64,000 bases of DNA from Candidatus Accumulibacter conexus (GTDB lineage: Bacteria; Pseudomonadota; Gammaproteobacteria; Burkholderiales; Rhodocyclaceae), in the NCBI GenBank assembly GCA_017592775.1, contig JAGFNJ010000002.1, forward strand, positions 62,001-126,000. The letters run 5' to 3'. The position numbers were made by a program, and so were the translations under genes. Below the pieces are notes generated by a model, which saw nothing but the letters and a program-made list of their open reading frames with translations, made no database searches and was not told the origin of the DNA. Of this stretch, positions 1 through 11,078 are shown piece by piece; position 1 is the first letter of the stretch; each line of letters starts with the position of its first letter.

Positions 1-2552
<2,552 letters not shown>

Positions 2553-2927
2553 GCGGGTTCTCCAGAAGGGTGCGTGCTGCGAGCGGAGCCCGCAGTCCAC
2601 ATGACAGCGCCTGGCGGCGCCCGTTCAACCGGCGCCGCGACAACGTCACCGGCATGCTTGCGCGCCGGCCACGAATGCTCCAGACTTGCTGCGGTAGCAG
2701 TGCGCGGGTGCAGATCTGTTGCGGGGAAGCCGGTTCAGCGCCAGCGGCAGTCTTGCCATGTGCAGCCACCGGGGCAGTCACTGACACGTCCGCCGACGGG
2801 CGGGCCCAGTTCGTCAGCCGCCGGCCGCCCGAGCGTGCCGCGTGCGTCGCCGTCGCGACCATCGCCACCGGCAAGCGTCCTGGCGGCGGACGGCTGGCCA
2901 AGAGCAGCCTTTTCCTGGAGAAGCGAG

Positions 2928-3653
2928 ATGAAGAAGAACCTTGTTGCAGCAGTCATTGCGGCGGTCCTCAGCGTTGCCCTGGGCGGTGCGTCGGCCGCCG
3001 TCGTCCGCTCCGACTTCAACCTCGACGCAGAGGGCTGGGCAACCGGCAAGATCAACTTGTCCGGCTTGCTGCCGGCGGTCGACGACGCCTTCACCGGCGC
3101 CGTCGGTCATGACCCGATCGCCGGCACGCTGCGCACCGGGGACCTCTATCCGTGGACCACGTTCCGCTCGTCGGCGGCCTACAGCGGAGACAAGAGTGCC
3201 TACTTCGGCGGCTCGATCAGCTACGACCTGCAGGACAGCCAGAACGATGGCAACGCCTTCCCCAACATCGCGATTCTCGGCGACGCGGGCCGCATGATCT
3301 TCATTGCGACCCCACCACCAGCAACCGGCAGCTTGACGCACTACGACTTCGCCCTCGACACATCGGCCGGCTGGTGGACCAACAACCCGTTCGCACTGGT
3401 GGCAACCGACGCCTACATCCAGGCCGTCCTCGCCAACGTGCACGGCATCTGGATCAACGCCGACTGGAAGACCGGCGACGACCAGGGCAACGACGATTCC
3501 CGGCTCGACAACGTCTGCCTGCGCGACGCAAGCTCGTCCTGCACCGTCGGCCTCATCCCGGAACCCGCCGCGCTGACCCTGTTCGGCCTGGCGATCGGCC
3601 TTCTCGGGCTGTCCCGGAGCGACAGCCGAGCGGCCGCACGCCGGCAGCGCTGA
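2928..3653 (+). CDS. PEP-CTERM surface protein with laminin-B-like domain
   Basis: Secreted protein of 241 residues. It has an N-terminal signal peptide (MKKNLVAAVIAAVLSVALGG, cleavage after ASA) and a C-terminal sorting signal: IPEP at about 209, a hydrophobic stretch, then an Arg-rich tail. That is the tripartite PEP-CTERM signal processed by exosortase in exopolysaccharide-producing Gram-negatives. The middle part (DFNLDAEGW, GDKSAYFGG, LDNVCL) has the spacing of laminin B (domain IV) modules found in other PEP-CTERM proteins; this is a resemblance by eye. The ATG at 2928 follows CTGGAGAAGCGAG, a good ribosome-binding site, which rules out the much longer upstream frame antisense to acnA. 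The role is probably cell surface or matrix attachment. No ligand can be named. Confidence 0.85.
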   Translation: MKKNLVAAVIAAVLSVALGGASAAVVRSDFNLDAEGWATGKINLSGLLPAVDDAFTGAVGHDPIAGTLRTGDLYPWTTFRSSAAYSGDKSAYFGGSISYDLQDSQNDGNAFPNIAILGDAGRMIFIATPPPATGSLTHYDFALDTSAGWWTNNPFALVATDAYIQAVLANVHGIWINADWKTGDDQGNDDSRLDNVCLRDASSSCTVGLIPEPAALTLFGLAIGLLGLSRSDSRAAARRQR

Positions 3654-3675
3654 GCGGCCGCAGCGGCGGCAGGCC

Positions 3676-5118
3676 ATGCGCCAGATGGAACTCGGCACGC
3701 CCGGCCTCGGCGACGCCGCGCTGATCGACACCACCTTCCTGTTTACCGACATCGAAGGGTCGACGAGCCTCTGGGAAAGCGAGTCGCAGACGATGCGGGT
3801 CGCGCTGCAGCGGCACAACACGCTGCTCTCGGCGGCGATCGAGCGCCACGGTGGACTGGTCTTCAAGACCGTCGGCGACGCCTACTGCGTCACCTTCGAT
3901 GACGCCGCGGCGGCACTGCGGGCCGCCAGCCAGATCCAGACGAGCCTCGCCGGCGAGCAGTGGCCGACGCGCAGCCCGCTGCGCGTGCGCATCGCCCTGC
4001 ACAGCGGGCCGGCCTACCTGAGCGACGGCGACTACTTCGGTCGCACGCTCAATCGCGTCGCCCGCCTTCTGGCGGTGACGCACGGCGGCCAGACCCTGCT
4101 CAGCTCGGCAACCGAGACGCTGGTGCGCAGCACCCTGCCCGCCGGCAGCAGCCTGCACGATGTCGGCATGCTCCGCCTGCGTGACCTGCCGCAGCCGATC
4201 CACGCCTTCCAGCTCGTCCATCCCGGGCTGCCCACCAGGCTCCTCGAAGCGAACGACGGCCTCGAAGGCAACAAGCTGACCGCCGAGCCGCTGGCCCGCT
4301 TCCGGCCGATCGACGTCTATGAGGTGCCGACGCTGCCGACAGTGGTCATGCAGGCGCTGCGCGTCATGCAGGATCCCGCCAGCGATGCGCGCGCCGTCGA
4401 GCAGGTGATCATTCACGACCCGGCGATCTCGGCGAAGATCCTGCGCGTTGCCAACTCGGCCTTCTTCGGCCTCTGCCGCCGCGTCGGCACGATTGCCGAC
4501 GCCGTCCGCGTCCTCGGTTTCACCAACGTCCAGGGCATGCTGATCTCGGTCGGCGCCTTCGATTCCTTTCGTACCGAGCGACTGAACCTGGTCGGATTCT
4601 GGAAACACTCGATCGCCACCGCGACGGCAGCGCGCTTCATCGCCGCGGCGCTCCGCTACCCTGGCGACGAGGCTTTCATGGCCGGGCTGCTGCACGACAT
4701 CGGCAAGCTCATCTTCGCCGTCCAGGCGGAGTCGAGCTACCGCCATGTGCTGGATCTGGAACGGAATTCGGCGCTCGGCAGTCTCGACGCCGAACGCACG
4801 CTGTTCGAGTTCACCCACCCCGAAGTCGGCCAGATGGTCGCCGAACGCTGGGACCTGCCGGCACGCTACATCGCCGCCATTGCCCACCACCATGACCCCG
4901 ACGCCAGTGGCGACGAGTACCGCTTCTGCGCCCTGGTCGGCCTTGCCAACCGCGTCGCGCACGCGGCCCTCGACGGCTTCGTCGAGACGCTGGCCAGCGA
5001 CCAGGACGCGGCGCAACTGCGACGTCTCGGTCTGCGGCCGGCGCTCTGGGACGACTGCCTGGCGCACCTGCACGCAGCACGACCAACGATCGACGGCTTC
5101 GTCGGCGCGATCCGCTGA
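3676..5118 (+). CDS. Class III adenylate/guanylate cyclase fused to HDOD domain
   Basis: Two-domain signalling protein of 480 residues. Residues 18-175 form a class III nucleotide cyclase catalytic domain: FTDIEGST (metal Asp25), KTVGDAY (Lys64, second metal Asp68), and NRVAR (Asn126/Arg130, transition-state pair). The Lys64 position and the Asp in SDGDYFG match adenine-specific cyclases, so cAMP is the likely product. Residues 205-400 form an HDOD domain (VPTLPTVVMQAL, SAKILRVANSAFFG). It keeps HD-type residues: WKHS, LLHDIGK, THPEVG and AHHHD. There is no signal peptide or membrane segment. The gene starts 22 bp after the PEP-CTERM gene and may be co-transcribed with it. Known in the families: cyclase chemistry, and HDOD as a signalling output domain. 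Inferred: a link between cAMP synthesis and an HDOD partner. Confidence 0.85.
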   Translation: MRQMELGTPGLGDAALIDTTFLFTDIEGSTSLWESESQTMRVALQRHNTLLSAAIERHGGLVFKTVGDAYCVTFDDAAAALRAASQIQTSLAGEQWPTRSPLRVRIALHSGPAYLSDGDYFGRTLNRVARLLAVTHGGQTLLSSATETLVRSTLPAGSSLHDVGMLRLRDLPQPIHAFQLVHPGLPTRLLEANDGLEGNKLTAEPLARFRPIDVYEVPTLPTVVMQALRVMQDPASDARAVEQVIIHDPAISAKILRVANSAFFGLCRRVGTIADAVRVLGFTNVQGMLISVGAFDSFRTERLNLVGFWKHSIATATAARFIAAALRYPGDEAFMAGLLHDIGKLIFAVQAESSYRHVLDLERNSALGSLDAERTLFEFTHPEVGQMVAERWDLPARYIAAIAHHHDPDASGDEYRFCALVGLANRVAHAALDGFVETLASDQDAAQLRRLGLRPALWDDCLAHLHAARPTIDGFVGAIR

Positions 5119-5358
5119 CTGATCTGCCACCACTGGCGCCCTGCAGGGCCATGCGCACGACACGAGGCGCCAGCGCCCGCGCGCCAACGGGGCCCACTTG
5201 TCCTGTTCGGGATCGCCGGCGACCGCAGCGGGCGTTCACCGCACAGCGAGTGTCTGAGGCAGCGGGGCAGCGCGGACGGCAGTGGCGATGTTCCCTTGCC
5301 CTGCACTGCCCCTGCCTGACCTCTGCGTCCGGCGTTGACTCCGCGCTGCAGCGGTCGC

Positions 5359-5586
5359 TCAGGGCTCCACCGTCAACACGCTCAGCGAGCGGCCGTCGGT
5401 GCCACTCTTGAGCGTGACCTTGAAGTTGTTGGCGCTGGCGATGAAGATGGCCGATGCGAAGGCGTTGTAGTTGCGCTCGGCGATCGAGACCGAGAAGGGG
5501 TCGGCTTCGTCGTCGATGTTGAACTGCAGGCTGGCATCGTTGAGCGTGAGCTTGCTGATGCGGCCGGCGAGGCTGCGAACGGGCAT
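5359..5586 (-). CDS. Small conserved-looking protein downstream of lipase
   Basis: 75-residue protein of unknown function. It has no signal peptide, membrane segment or cysteine, and its sequence (alternating beta-like stretches such as FNIDDEADPFSVSIAER) suggests a small soluble beta-rich fold. A GAGGAGG ribosome-binding site sits just upstream of the ATG, which supports it as a real gene. It starts 51 bp after the lipase stop on the same strand, so the two are probably one transcript. A chaperone, inhibitor or cofactor of the lipase is conceivable but unproven. Confidence 0.6.
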   Translation of the reverse strand: MPVRSLAGRISKLTLNDASLQFNIDDEADPFSVSIAERNYNAFASAIFIASANNFKVTLKSGTDGRSLSVLTVEP

Positions 5587-5637
5587 GGGAACCTCCTCGA
5601 GCGGTTGACGGAACGGTGAATCGGACAGGGTCCGGGG

Positions 5638-6651
5638 TCAGGGAGACGCGGCGAGCATCAGGCCGATCACCTCCAGGCCACGACCCTTGCGCGGTGCGGT
5701 GGCGGCGAGTTCCTGCTGGCGCTCGAACGCGCGCTTGACCGCCTGCAGCGCATCGCGATAACGGTTGTAGTTGTGGTGCGCGCCGCTCAGCGCCACCTGC
5801 AGCGGCGGCCAGCCTTCGTGGAAGCCATGGCCCTCGTCGATGTAGGCGATGTGGCCGGCGGTGCGGTACTGCTGGAACAGTTGCGGGACGCCCGGATTGC
5901 CGAGCGGCACATGGATGCCGGCCAGATTGATCCTGGCCAGGTGCGTAAACGTGATGGGCAGGTTCGGCCCGATCGGTGGCACGTGGATCGTCGGATCGCC
6001 GCCGTAGCCGATGCTCCAGGTCTCGCGCACGCGCTCGTCGAGCAACCGGTTCAGCGACACGTCGCCCGCGCGTGGCGCCGCGATGCAGTAAAGGAACACC
6101 GGCGTGCGCGGCATCGCCTCGGCGATGTCGAGCGCGGCCAGCAGCGCGAGCGCGCCGCCGAGTGAGAACCCGGTGACATGGATGCGCTGGATCTTCGCGA
6201 TCTCCTTCGCCTGGCGGCTCACTTCGGCGAGCAGCGGGTTGCGGACCTTCTCGTATGCCTGCCAGAAACCGGCATGCACCCAGCGCCGGTCACCCAGCGA
6301 CCCCGGCGCCGGCGGGTACGGGATGCGGTTGCTGCGAAAGTCGGTCAGGACCCAGTCCTTGAACGCGCCTTCCTGGTTGAAGAGCCCGGTCTCGGTGCTG
6401 CGAAAGGCCACGACCACATCGCCGGCTTCGCTGTGCGCGACGAAACATTCGCTGTCGGACTTGAAGTCGCCGCGCACCAGGCCGCGCGCCGCGACCAGCG
6501 GCGAGCCGCGCACGAAAAGCGGCCGCGGGGGCTGCTGCGGGCGCAGGAACATCGAGCTGGGGCTGGTCACGCGCTCACCGTCGCGCGTCGGAAAACGCTC
6601 CGAGAACTCGGCGAGCGCCAGCATCTCGATAGCCAGATCGGGATCGAACAT
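5638..6651 (-). CDS. Class 3 lipase-like alpha/beta hydrolase
   Basis: 337-residue alpha/beta hydrolase of the class 3 (fungal-type) lipase family. The nucleophile elbow GFSLGGA puts the catalytic Ser at about 163. Upstream are DVVVAFRSTE (oxyanion/beta-strand region typical of class 3 lipases) and WVHAGFWQAY. Asp and His candidates follow at GGDPTIHVPP and near GAHHNYNRY. No signal peptide is seen, so it may be cytoplasmic or exported with help. An upstream in-frame ATG at 6720 exists, but the ATG at 6651 has a GGAGG ribosome-binding site 7-8 bases before it and the protein then begins MFDPDLAIEML, so 6651 is preferred. Substrate unknown. It shares a transcript with the 75-residue protein at 5359-5586. 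Confidence 0.8.
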   Translation of the reverse strand: MFDPDLAIEMLALAEFSERFPTRDGERVTSPSSMFLRPQQPPRPLFVRGSPLVAARGLVRGDFKSDSECFVAHSEAGDVVVAFRSTETGLFNQEGAFKDWVLTDFRSNRIPYPPAPGSLGDRRWVHAGFWQAYEKVRNPLLAEVSRQAKEIAKIQRIHVTGFSLGGALALLAALDIAEAMPRTPVFLYCIAAPRAGDVSLNRLLDERVRETWSIGYGGDPTIHVPPIGPNLPITFTHLARINLAGIHVPLGNPGVPQLFQQYRTAGHIAYIDEGHGFHEGWPPLQVALSGAHHNYNRYRDALQAVKRAFERQQELAATAPRKGRGLEVIGLMLAASP

Positions 6652-6886
6652 GGATGCCTCCGACAGCAAGGGGAAGGATCGCCAATCCAACGCTGCCACA
6701 AGAAGCCCATGAGCCGTCATCAGGCAGCGTCAATCTGGCTCTTGGATCCGGGCTCCGCTGAAAAGTTGCAGCAGTCACACCCCGCAACGCGCCCTCGGTC
6801 ATCCACCCGGCCGGGCCAGCCAGCATCGTATCGGCCTGACGCAGTCCTGGCTGGCCCTTCTGTTTGTCTACGACGATGACCGCGGC

Positions 6887-8116
6887 GTGACCCTGCGGCG
6901 CCTGCTGGTACTCGGCCTCCTCTACGCTTGGCCCATGGTCATGGCCTGGGGTCTGCTGCGGCGCTGGTCGTGGGGGCGTGTGCTGCTCGGCATCAGCCTC
7001 TACATGCTGCTGCTGGCCGTGGTGATGCTCAATCCGAACGAGCGGCGATCCTGGGCGAATGTGACAGCCTGGCTCGGAAGCGTGGTGTTGATGCCGATGG
7101 TGGTGGCCCTGCTCATCAGCGCCAGCGGCCGCATCCGCGCGGTGGTGCCCTATCTGTTGCCCGTCTTCCTCTTGCTCTCGGCGGCGTCGACGGGTGCGTT
7201 GAGCCTGCTGGCGGTGGAGGCACCGGATCGGCCGGCCTGGATCATGCACCTGATGGGCATGCTGGGAGACTGGCCGGTCATCGTGCTGCTGGCGCTGCTC
7301 CCCTGGCTGGTGATGGCCTGGCCGGCGTGGAAGCTCGGCCTGTGGCTGGCGCAGGCTTACCGCGACAAACGTTTTTCCGACCTGAGCTACCTGTTCGCGG
7401 CGTACTGGTTCGTGATTCTTGCAGCGAGCGCTCTGGCGGCGCCGGCAGACGCAGGCTGGTTCAGCCTCAGCCACCTGCTGCCGTGGCTGTGGCTGCCGGT
7501 ACTGGCCAGAGTGCTGCCGCGCTGGCTGATGCCGCGGGGCACGCCGCCGACGTTGCTGGTGCTGCGGGTGTTCCAGCAGGACGCAGCGGTGGAAACCCTG
7601 TTCGACCGCTTCATCGAGCGCTGGCGCCTGACCGGCAACACGGTGCTGATCGCCGGCACCGATCTCGTCAGCCGCACACTGGACCCGGACGACCTGTCCA
7701 CCTTCCTCAACGGCCGCATGGGCGAACGCTTCATCGCCAGCGTCGCGCAGGTGCCGGCGCGGCTGGGCGAGTTCGGCCTGCAGCCCGATCCCGATGGTCG
7801 CTACCGGGTCAACGAGTGCTATTGCTTCGACACCACCTGGCAGGCGGCGCTGACGGCGCTGGTGCAACGGGCCGATGTCGTGCTGATGGATCTGCGTGGC
7901 TTCCATGCGGGAAACGCGGGCTGTCGCCACGAGCTGGGCGTGCTCTCGCTGGCGACGGCGGTGCAGCGCGTGGTGCTGCTGCACGACGATCGCAGCGATC
8001 GGGCGACCGTGGCGAGTGACATCGCCGCTGCGCCGGGCGGACGCTTTGCCTGGGTCGATGCCGGGCGTCTGAATCAGGGCAAGGTGGCACGGATCATCGG
8101 CCACCTGTTGCGCTGA
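6887..8116 (+). CDS. Polytopic membrane protein with TIR-like soluble domain
   Basis: 409-residue protein of no recognised family. Residues 5-210 contain about seven hydrophobic segments (5-23, 31-50, 58-78, 85-110, 126-147, 168-186, 195-210). Residues 220-409 are soluble and look like an alternating alpha/beta fold: TLLVLRVFQ, TVLIAGTDL, DVVLMDLRGF, VVLLHDD. The segment RADVVLMDLRGF...NAGCRHEL resembles strand C/helix C of TIR domains, where a Glu sits in a W/C-x-x-E-L context; here it would be Glu349. That comparison is by eye only. The GTG start has no ribosome-binding site, and the in-frame reading upstream (QSWLALLFVYDDDRG) also looks coding, so the true start may lie 30-60 bases earlier. 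It is divergent from the lipase gene. Confidence 0.65.
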   Translation: MTLRRLLVLGLLYAWPMVMAWGLLRRWSWGRVLLGISLYMLLLAVVMLNPNERRSWANVTAWLGSVVLMPMVVALLISASGRIRAVVPYLLPVFLLLSAASTGALSLLAVEAPDRPAWIMHLMGMLGDWPVIVLLALLPWLVMAWPAWKLGLWLAQAYRDKRFSDLSYLFAAYWFVILAASALAAPADAGWFSLSHLLPWLWLPVLARVLPRWLMPRGTPPTLLVLRVFQQDAAVETLFDRFIERWRLTGNTVLIAGTDLVSRTLDPDDLSTFLNGRMGERFIASVAQVPARLGEFGLQPDPDGRYRVNECYCFDTTWQAALTALVQRADVVLMDLRGFHAGNAGCRHELGVLSLATAVQRVVLLHDDRSDRATVASDIAAAPGGRFAWVDAGRLNQGKVARIIGHLLR

Positions 8117-8217
8117 CGCCCCGGCGAAGTGGCCGAAGCCGGCGCGCTGGAATCCGATCGACTGACCGGGCGGCGGGCGATCGCTCGCACACACCGCGGT
8201 TGCTGGCCTGCCGCCAT

Positions 8218-9114
8218 TCAGGGCGGGACCAGTGCACCGCGACCGGCCGCCAGAACCTGCCGCGCCAAGCCCTCAAGCAGTGCCGATGACGCTCGTGCAT
8301 GCTGCCAGTACAGCGACACGTCCAGTGCGGTACCCGGCACCAGCTCGACGAGCGAGCCATCGTCAAGCTGAGGAGCGATCAGCGACTGCGGATGCAGCCC
8401 CCAACCCATGCCGGACAACGTGGCGGTCACGAACGCTTGCGTCGACGGCAAAGTGTGGTGAGGCAATTCAATGTACCGCTGGCAAAGTCGCTCGGCCCAG
8501 CGCGTCTGCAGCTCGTCCTTGGCATTGAAGGCCAGACTCGGTGCGCGCGCCAGACTGCCCGCGCCAACCCCGTCACGGAAATGACGTTCCATGAAGGACG
8601 GACTGCAAGCCGCCAGGTAGCGCATCGCACCCAACGGCTGGCTGTTGCAGCCGACGGCAGGGCAGGCTGAGCCAGTGACGGCCGCGAGGACGATGCCGCT
8701 GCGCAACCACTCGGCGGTATGGTCCTGATCGTCCACCGCAACCTCCAGTAGAACCGGAGCTTCGGCCGCGAACGTGGCGAGCGCCGGTGCGAGCCAGGTG
8801 GCCAGGCTGTCGGCATTGACCGCGATGGGCAGCGGCACCCTGAAGTCGCCGGTCGGTGCAAGCGTCGGCAACGCCTCGTGCAACTCCTGCTCCAGAAGAC
8901 GAACGCGGTCGACGTGCTGGCAAAGGCGCCGACCCATTGCCGTGGCTTCGCAGGGCTGTCCGCGGACCACCAGGGCGCAACCGACACGGTCCTCCAGCAA
9001 CCGAATCCGCTGTGAGATGGCTGACGGCGTCACGTGCAGCGCACGGGCGGCACGCTCGAAGCTGCCCTCGCGAACGATGGCAGCCAACGCAGCCAGTGAG
9101 GCATAGTCGAGCAC
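8218..9114 (-). CDS. argP: LysR-family regulator, ArgP/LysG type
   Basis: LysR-type transcriptional regulator of about 298 residues, divergent from an amino-acid exporter, the classical argP-argO (lysG-lysE) arrangement. The N-terminal helix-turn-helix reads SFERAARALHVTPSAISQRI, almost the ArgP signature; the rest is the effector-binding domain. Known role of the family: sensing Lys/Arg and activating the exporter gene. The start is uncertain. A GTG at 9114 gives VLDYASLAALAAIV, which aligns with ArgP N-termini (DYRTLQAL). An in-frame ATG at 9186 would add 24 residues and would leave only 26 bp before the exporter start. Neither has a strong ribosome-binding site. Confidence 0.85.
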   Translation of the reverse strand: MLDYASLAALAAIVREGSFERAARALHVTPSAISQRIRLLEDRVGCALVVRGQPCEATAMGRRLCQHVDRVRLLEQELHEALPTLAPTGDFRVPLPIAVNADSLATWLAPALATFAAEAPVLLEVAVDDQDHTAEWLRSGIVLAAVTGSACPAVGCNSQPLGAMRYLAACSPSFMERHFRDGVGAGSLARAPSLAFNAKDELQTRWAERLCQRYIELPHHTLPSTQAFVTATLSGMGWGLHPQSLIAPQLDDGSLVELVPGTALDVSLYWQHARASSALLEGLARQVLAAGRGALVPP

Positions 9115-9212
9115 GATGCAGTTTTTCTGAATCGAAGTTAGGAAAGACAGTTTGCCTTCATCCAGCCAAGCTGACAAGCTGGCCATCCATTCGCTCGACA
9201 GGCGCTCAACCG

Positions 9213-9836
9213 ATGTTCTTCGCGGTATTCGTTCAGGGGCTCGCCCTGGGTCTTGGACTCATCGTCGCCATCGGCGCGCAGAACGCCTTCGTGCTGCGGC
9301 AGGGCCTGCGCCGGGAGCAAGTCGGCAGCGTCGTCGCGTTCTGTGCCCTGACGGACGCGCTGTTGATCGCCGCCGGCGTCATGGGCATGGCGCAAGCGCT
9401 CGCCGAAAGCGCCGACCTGGCACGCGCCCTGGCTCTGGCTGGCGCCGCCTTCCTGAGCTTCTACGGCATCCAGGCGCTGTACCGTGCGCGCCGTTCGCAG
9501 CAACTGCAGGCAGCGCAGGGCGGCGCCGGGCTGAGCCACGGGGCCGCCGTGGCCCAGGCGGCCGCGTTTTCGCTTCTCAACCCCCACGTCTACCTCGACA
9601 CGGTGCTCCTGGTCGGCAGCATCGGCGCCCAGCAACCCGCCGACCTGCGCTGCTGGTTCGTCCTCGGGGCAAGCACGGCCAGCATCGTCTGGTTTGGGCT
9701 GCTTGGCTTTGGCGCGCGTTGGCTGGCACCATGGTTTGCCCGGCAACGCGCCTGGCAAGCGCTCGACGTGTTGACCGGTTTGACCATGTGTGCCCTGGCC
9801 GCGCTGCTTCTGCGCCACCTCGGCGATGGTTCTTGA
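9213..9836 (+). CDS. argO: LysE/ArgO-family basic amino-acid exporter
   Basis: 207-residue inner-membrane exporter of the LysE superfamily, six predicted membrane helices. The N-terminal signature GLGLIVAIGAQNAFVLRQG is characteristic of LysE/ArgO (Lys/Arg efflux), and SLLNPHVYLDTVLLVGSIG matches the conserved fourth-helix region. The divergent ArgP-like regulator at 8218-9114 supports efflux of Arg/Lys rather than of another amino acid. The ATG at 9213 begins MFFAVFVQGL, the expected family N-terminus. The frame is open upstream inside the regulator region, but that extension has no membrane character and is rejected. Confidence 0.9.
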   Translation: MFFAVFVQGLALGLGLIVAIGAQNAFVLRQGLRREQVGSVVAFCALTDALLIAAGVMGMAQALAESADLARALALAGAAFLSFYGIQALYRARRSQQLQAAQGGAGLSHGAAVAQAAAFSLLNPHVYLDTVLLVGSIGAQQPADLRCWFVLGASTASIVWFGLLGFGARWLAPWFARQRAWQALDVLTGLTMCALAALLLRHLGDGS

Positions 9837-9929
9837 GGCGCAGGCAGCGGGCTGACTTCCGGCGACAGCCGGGCGGTGCGGCAACCACCGGCAGTGGCAC
9901 CGCGCTCGGTAGAGGCTCGTGCACTCTCG

Positions 9930-9961
9930 TTGTGAACGTTGGCCTTCCCATCCTCTATACT
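9930..9961 (+). promoter_or_regulatory. Possible sigma-70 promoter upstream of hbd
   Basis: TATACT at 9956-9961 is a good -10 element. The best -35 candidates are TTGTGA at 9930 (20 bp spacing, long) or TGAACG at 9933 (17 bp). The 350 bp between argO and hbd (9837-10186) holds no supported gene. It also has overlapping CGATCG repeats near 9997-10014. If used, this promoter would give a leader of about 220 bases for the dehydrogenase. Confidence 0.35.
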
Positions 9962-10189
9962 TTCCCGGCAACGCTGAATCCGGCATGCGTCGATCGCGCC
10001 ACGATCGATCGACGAATGGGAAGAAGGTGCGCGATGTGGTCGTACCGGGCTTGATGATTCAGCCACGCGAGGCGTCAGCCGGCCGGCACTGCCGCGGCCG
10101 TGCCGCCGTCCACCGTGCCGCAACCCCGCCAGGCAGGGAATTCGCGGCACGCCACTGGCAAGCAAACCTGAAAGTTCAAGGAGGACATG

Positions 10190-11047
10190 ATGGAGATCCG
10201 CAAGGTCGGCGTCGTTGGCGCCGGAACGATGGGCAGCGGCATCGCGCAGGCATTCGCCGTCGCCGGTTACGATGTGGTCATGCAGGACATCAAGGATGAG
10301 TTCGTTCAGCGCGGCCTGACGACCATCCGCAAGAGCCTGGAGCGCGTCGCCTCGAAGGGAAAGATGAGCGCCGATGACGTCGCTGCCGCTCTGGGTCGAA
10401 TCCGGCCCAGCGTGACGCTCGACCCGCTCGCCGATTGCGACCTGGTCGTCGAGGCGGCGCTCGAGAATGTTGACCTGAAGACGCAACTGTTCCGGAAACT
10501 CGACGGCATCTGCAAGGACGGCGCGATCCTGGCCAGCAACACGTCGTCGATCTCGCTGACCCGGATCGCCGCGGCAACGACTCGGCCCACCCACGTCGTC
10601 GGCATGCATTTCTTCAATCCGGTGCCACTGATGAAGCTGGTTGAGGTGATCCGTGCGTTGCAGACCGACGACGAGGTCATCCGGGCCGTCGAGGAGGTCT
10701 CGAGAAAGATTGGCAAGACCCCGCACGTCGTCAAGGACTCGTACGGCTTCGTCGTCAATCGGGTGTTGATACCGATGATCAACGAGGGAATCAACTGCCT
10801 CTACGAGGGACTCGCCCAGCCGGAGGACATCGACGATACGATGAAGCTCGGAGCCAACCACCCGATGGGGCCGCTGGCGCTGGCCGACCTGATTGGCCTC
10901 GACATCGTGCTCAACGTCATGGAGACGCTCTACCAAGGATTCGAAGATCCCAAGTATCGCCCAAGCCCGCTCCTGAAGCAGATGGTCGATGCGGGTTACC
11001 TCGGCCGCAAGACGGGACGCGGCTTCTTCCGCTACGACCAGGCCTGA
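10190..11047 (+). CDS. hbd: 3-hydroxybutyryl-CoA dehydrogenase
   Basis: NAD-dependent 3-hydroxyacyl-CoA dehydrogenase of 285 residues (interconverts acetoacetyl-CoA and (S)-3-hydroxybutyryl-CoA). The N-terminal Rossmann motif is GVVGAGTMGSGIA; the catalytic region reads SNTSSISLT and MHFFNPVPLMKLVEV (active-site His); the C-terminal domain includes NHPMGPLALADLIGLD. Two ATGs are adjacent (10187 and 10190). The strong AAGGAGG site at 10178-10184 is 2 bases from the first and 5 from the second, so the second is chosen. It stands alone between noncoding DNA and a convergent gene. Its product feeds the butyryl/crotonyl-CoA pool used by the ethylmalonyl-CoA pathway encoded 43 kb away. That link is an inference. 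Confidence 0.93.
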   Translation: MEIRKVGVVGAGTMGSGIAQAFAVAGYDVVMQDIKDEFVQRGLTTIRKSLERVASKGKMSADDVAAALGRIRPSVTLDPLADCDLVVEAALENVDLKTQLFRKLDGICKDGAILASNTSSISLTRIAAATTRPTHVVGMHFFNPVPLMKLVEVIRALQTDDEVIRAVEEVSRKIGKTPHVVKDSYGFVVNRVLIPMINEGINCLYEGLAQPEDIDDTMKLGANHPMGPLALADLIGLDIVLNVMETLYQGFEDPKYRPSPLLKQMVDAGYLGRKTGRGFFRYDQA

Positions 11048-11078
11048 AAGCCGGCAATATCCGCAACAGGGACCGGTC

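Noticed and set aside
2553-2927. Search for a sigma-54 promoter at the first PEP-CTERM gene
   Set aside because: No GG-N10-GC match with the flanking consensus was found.
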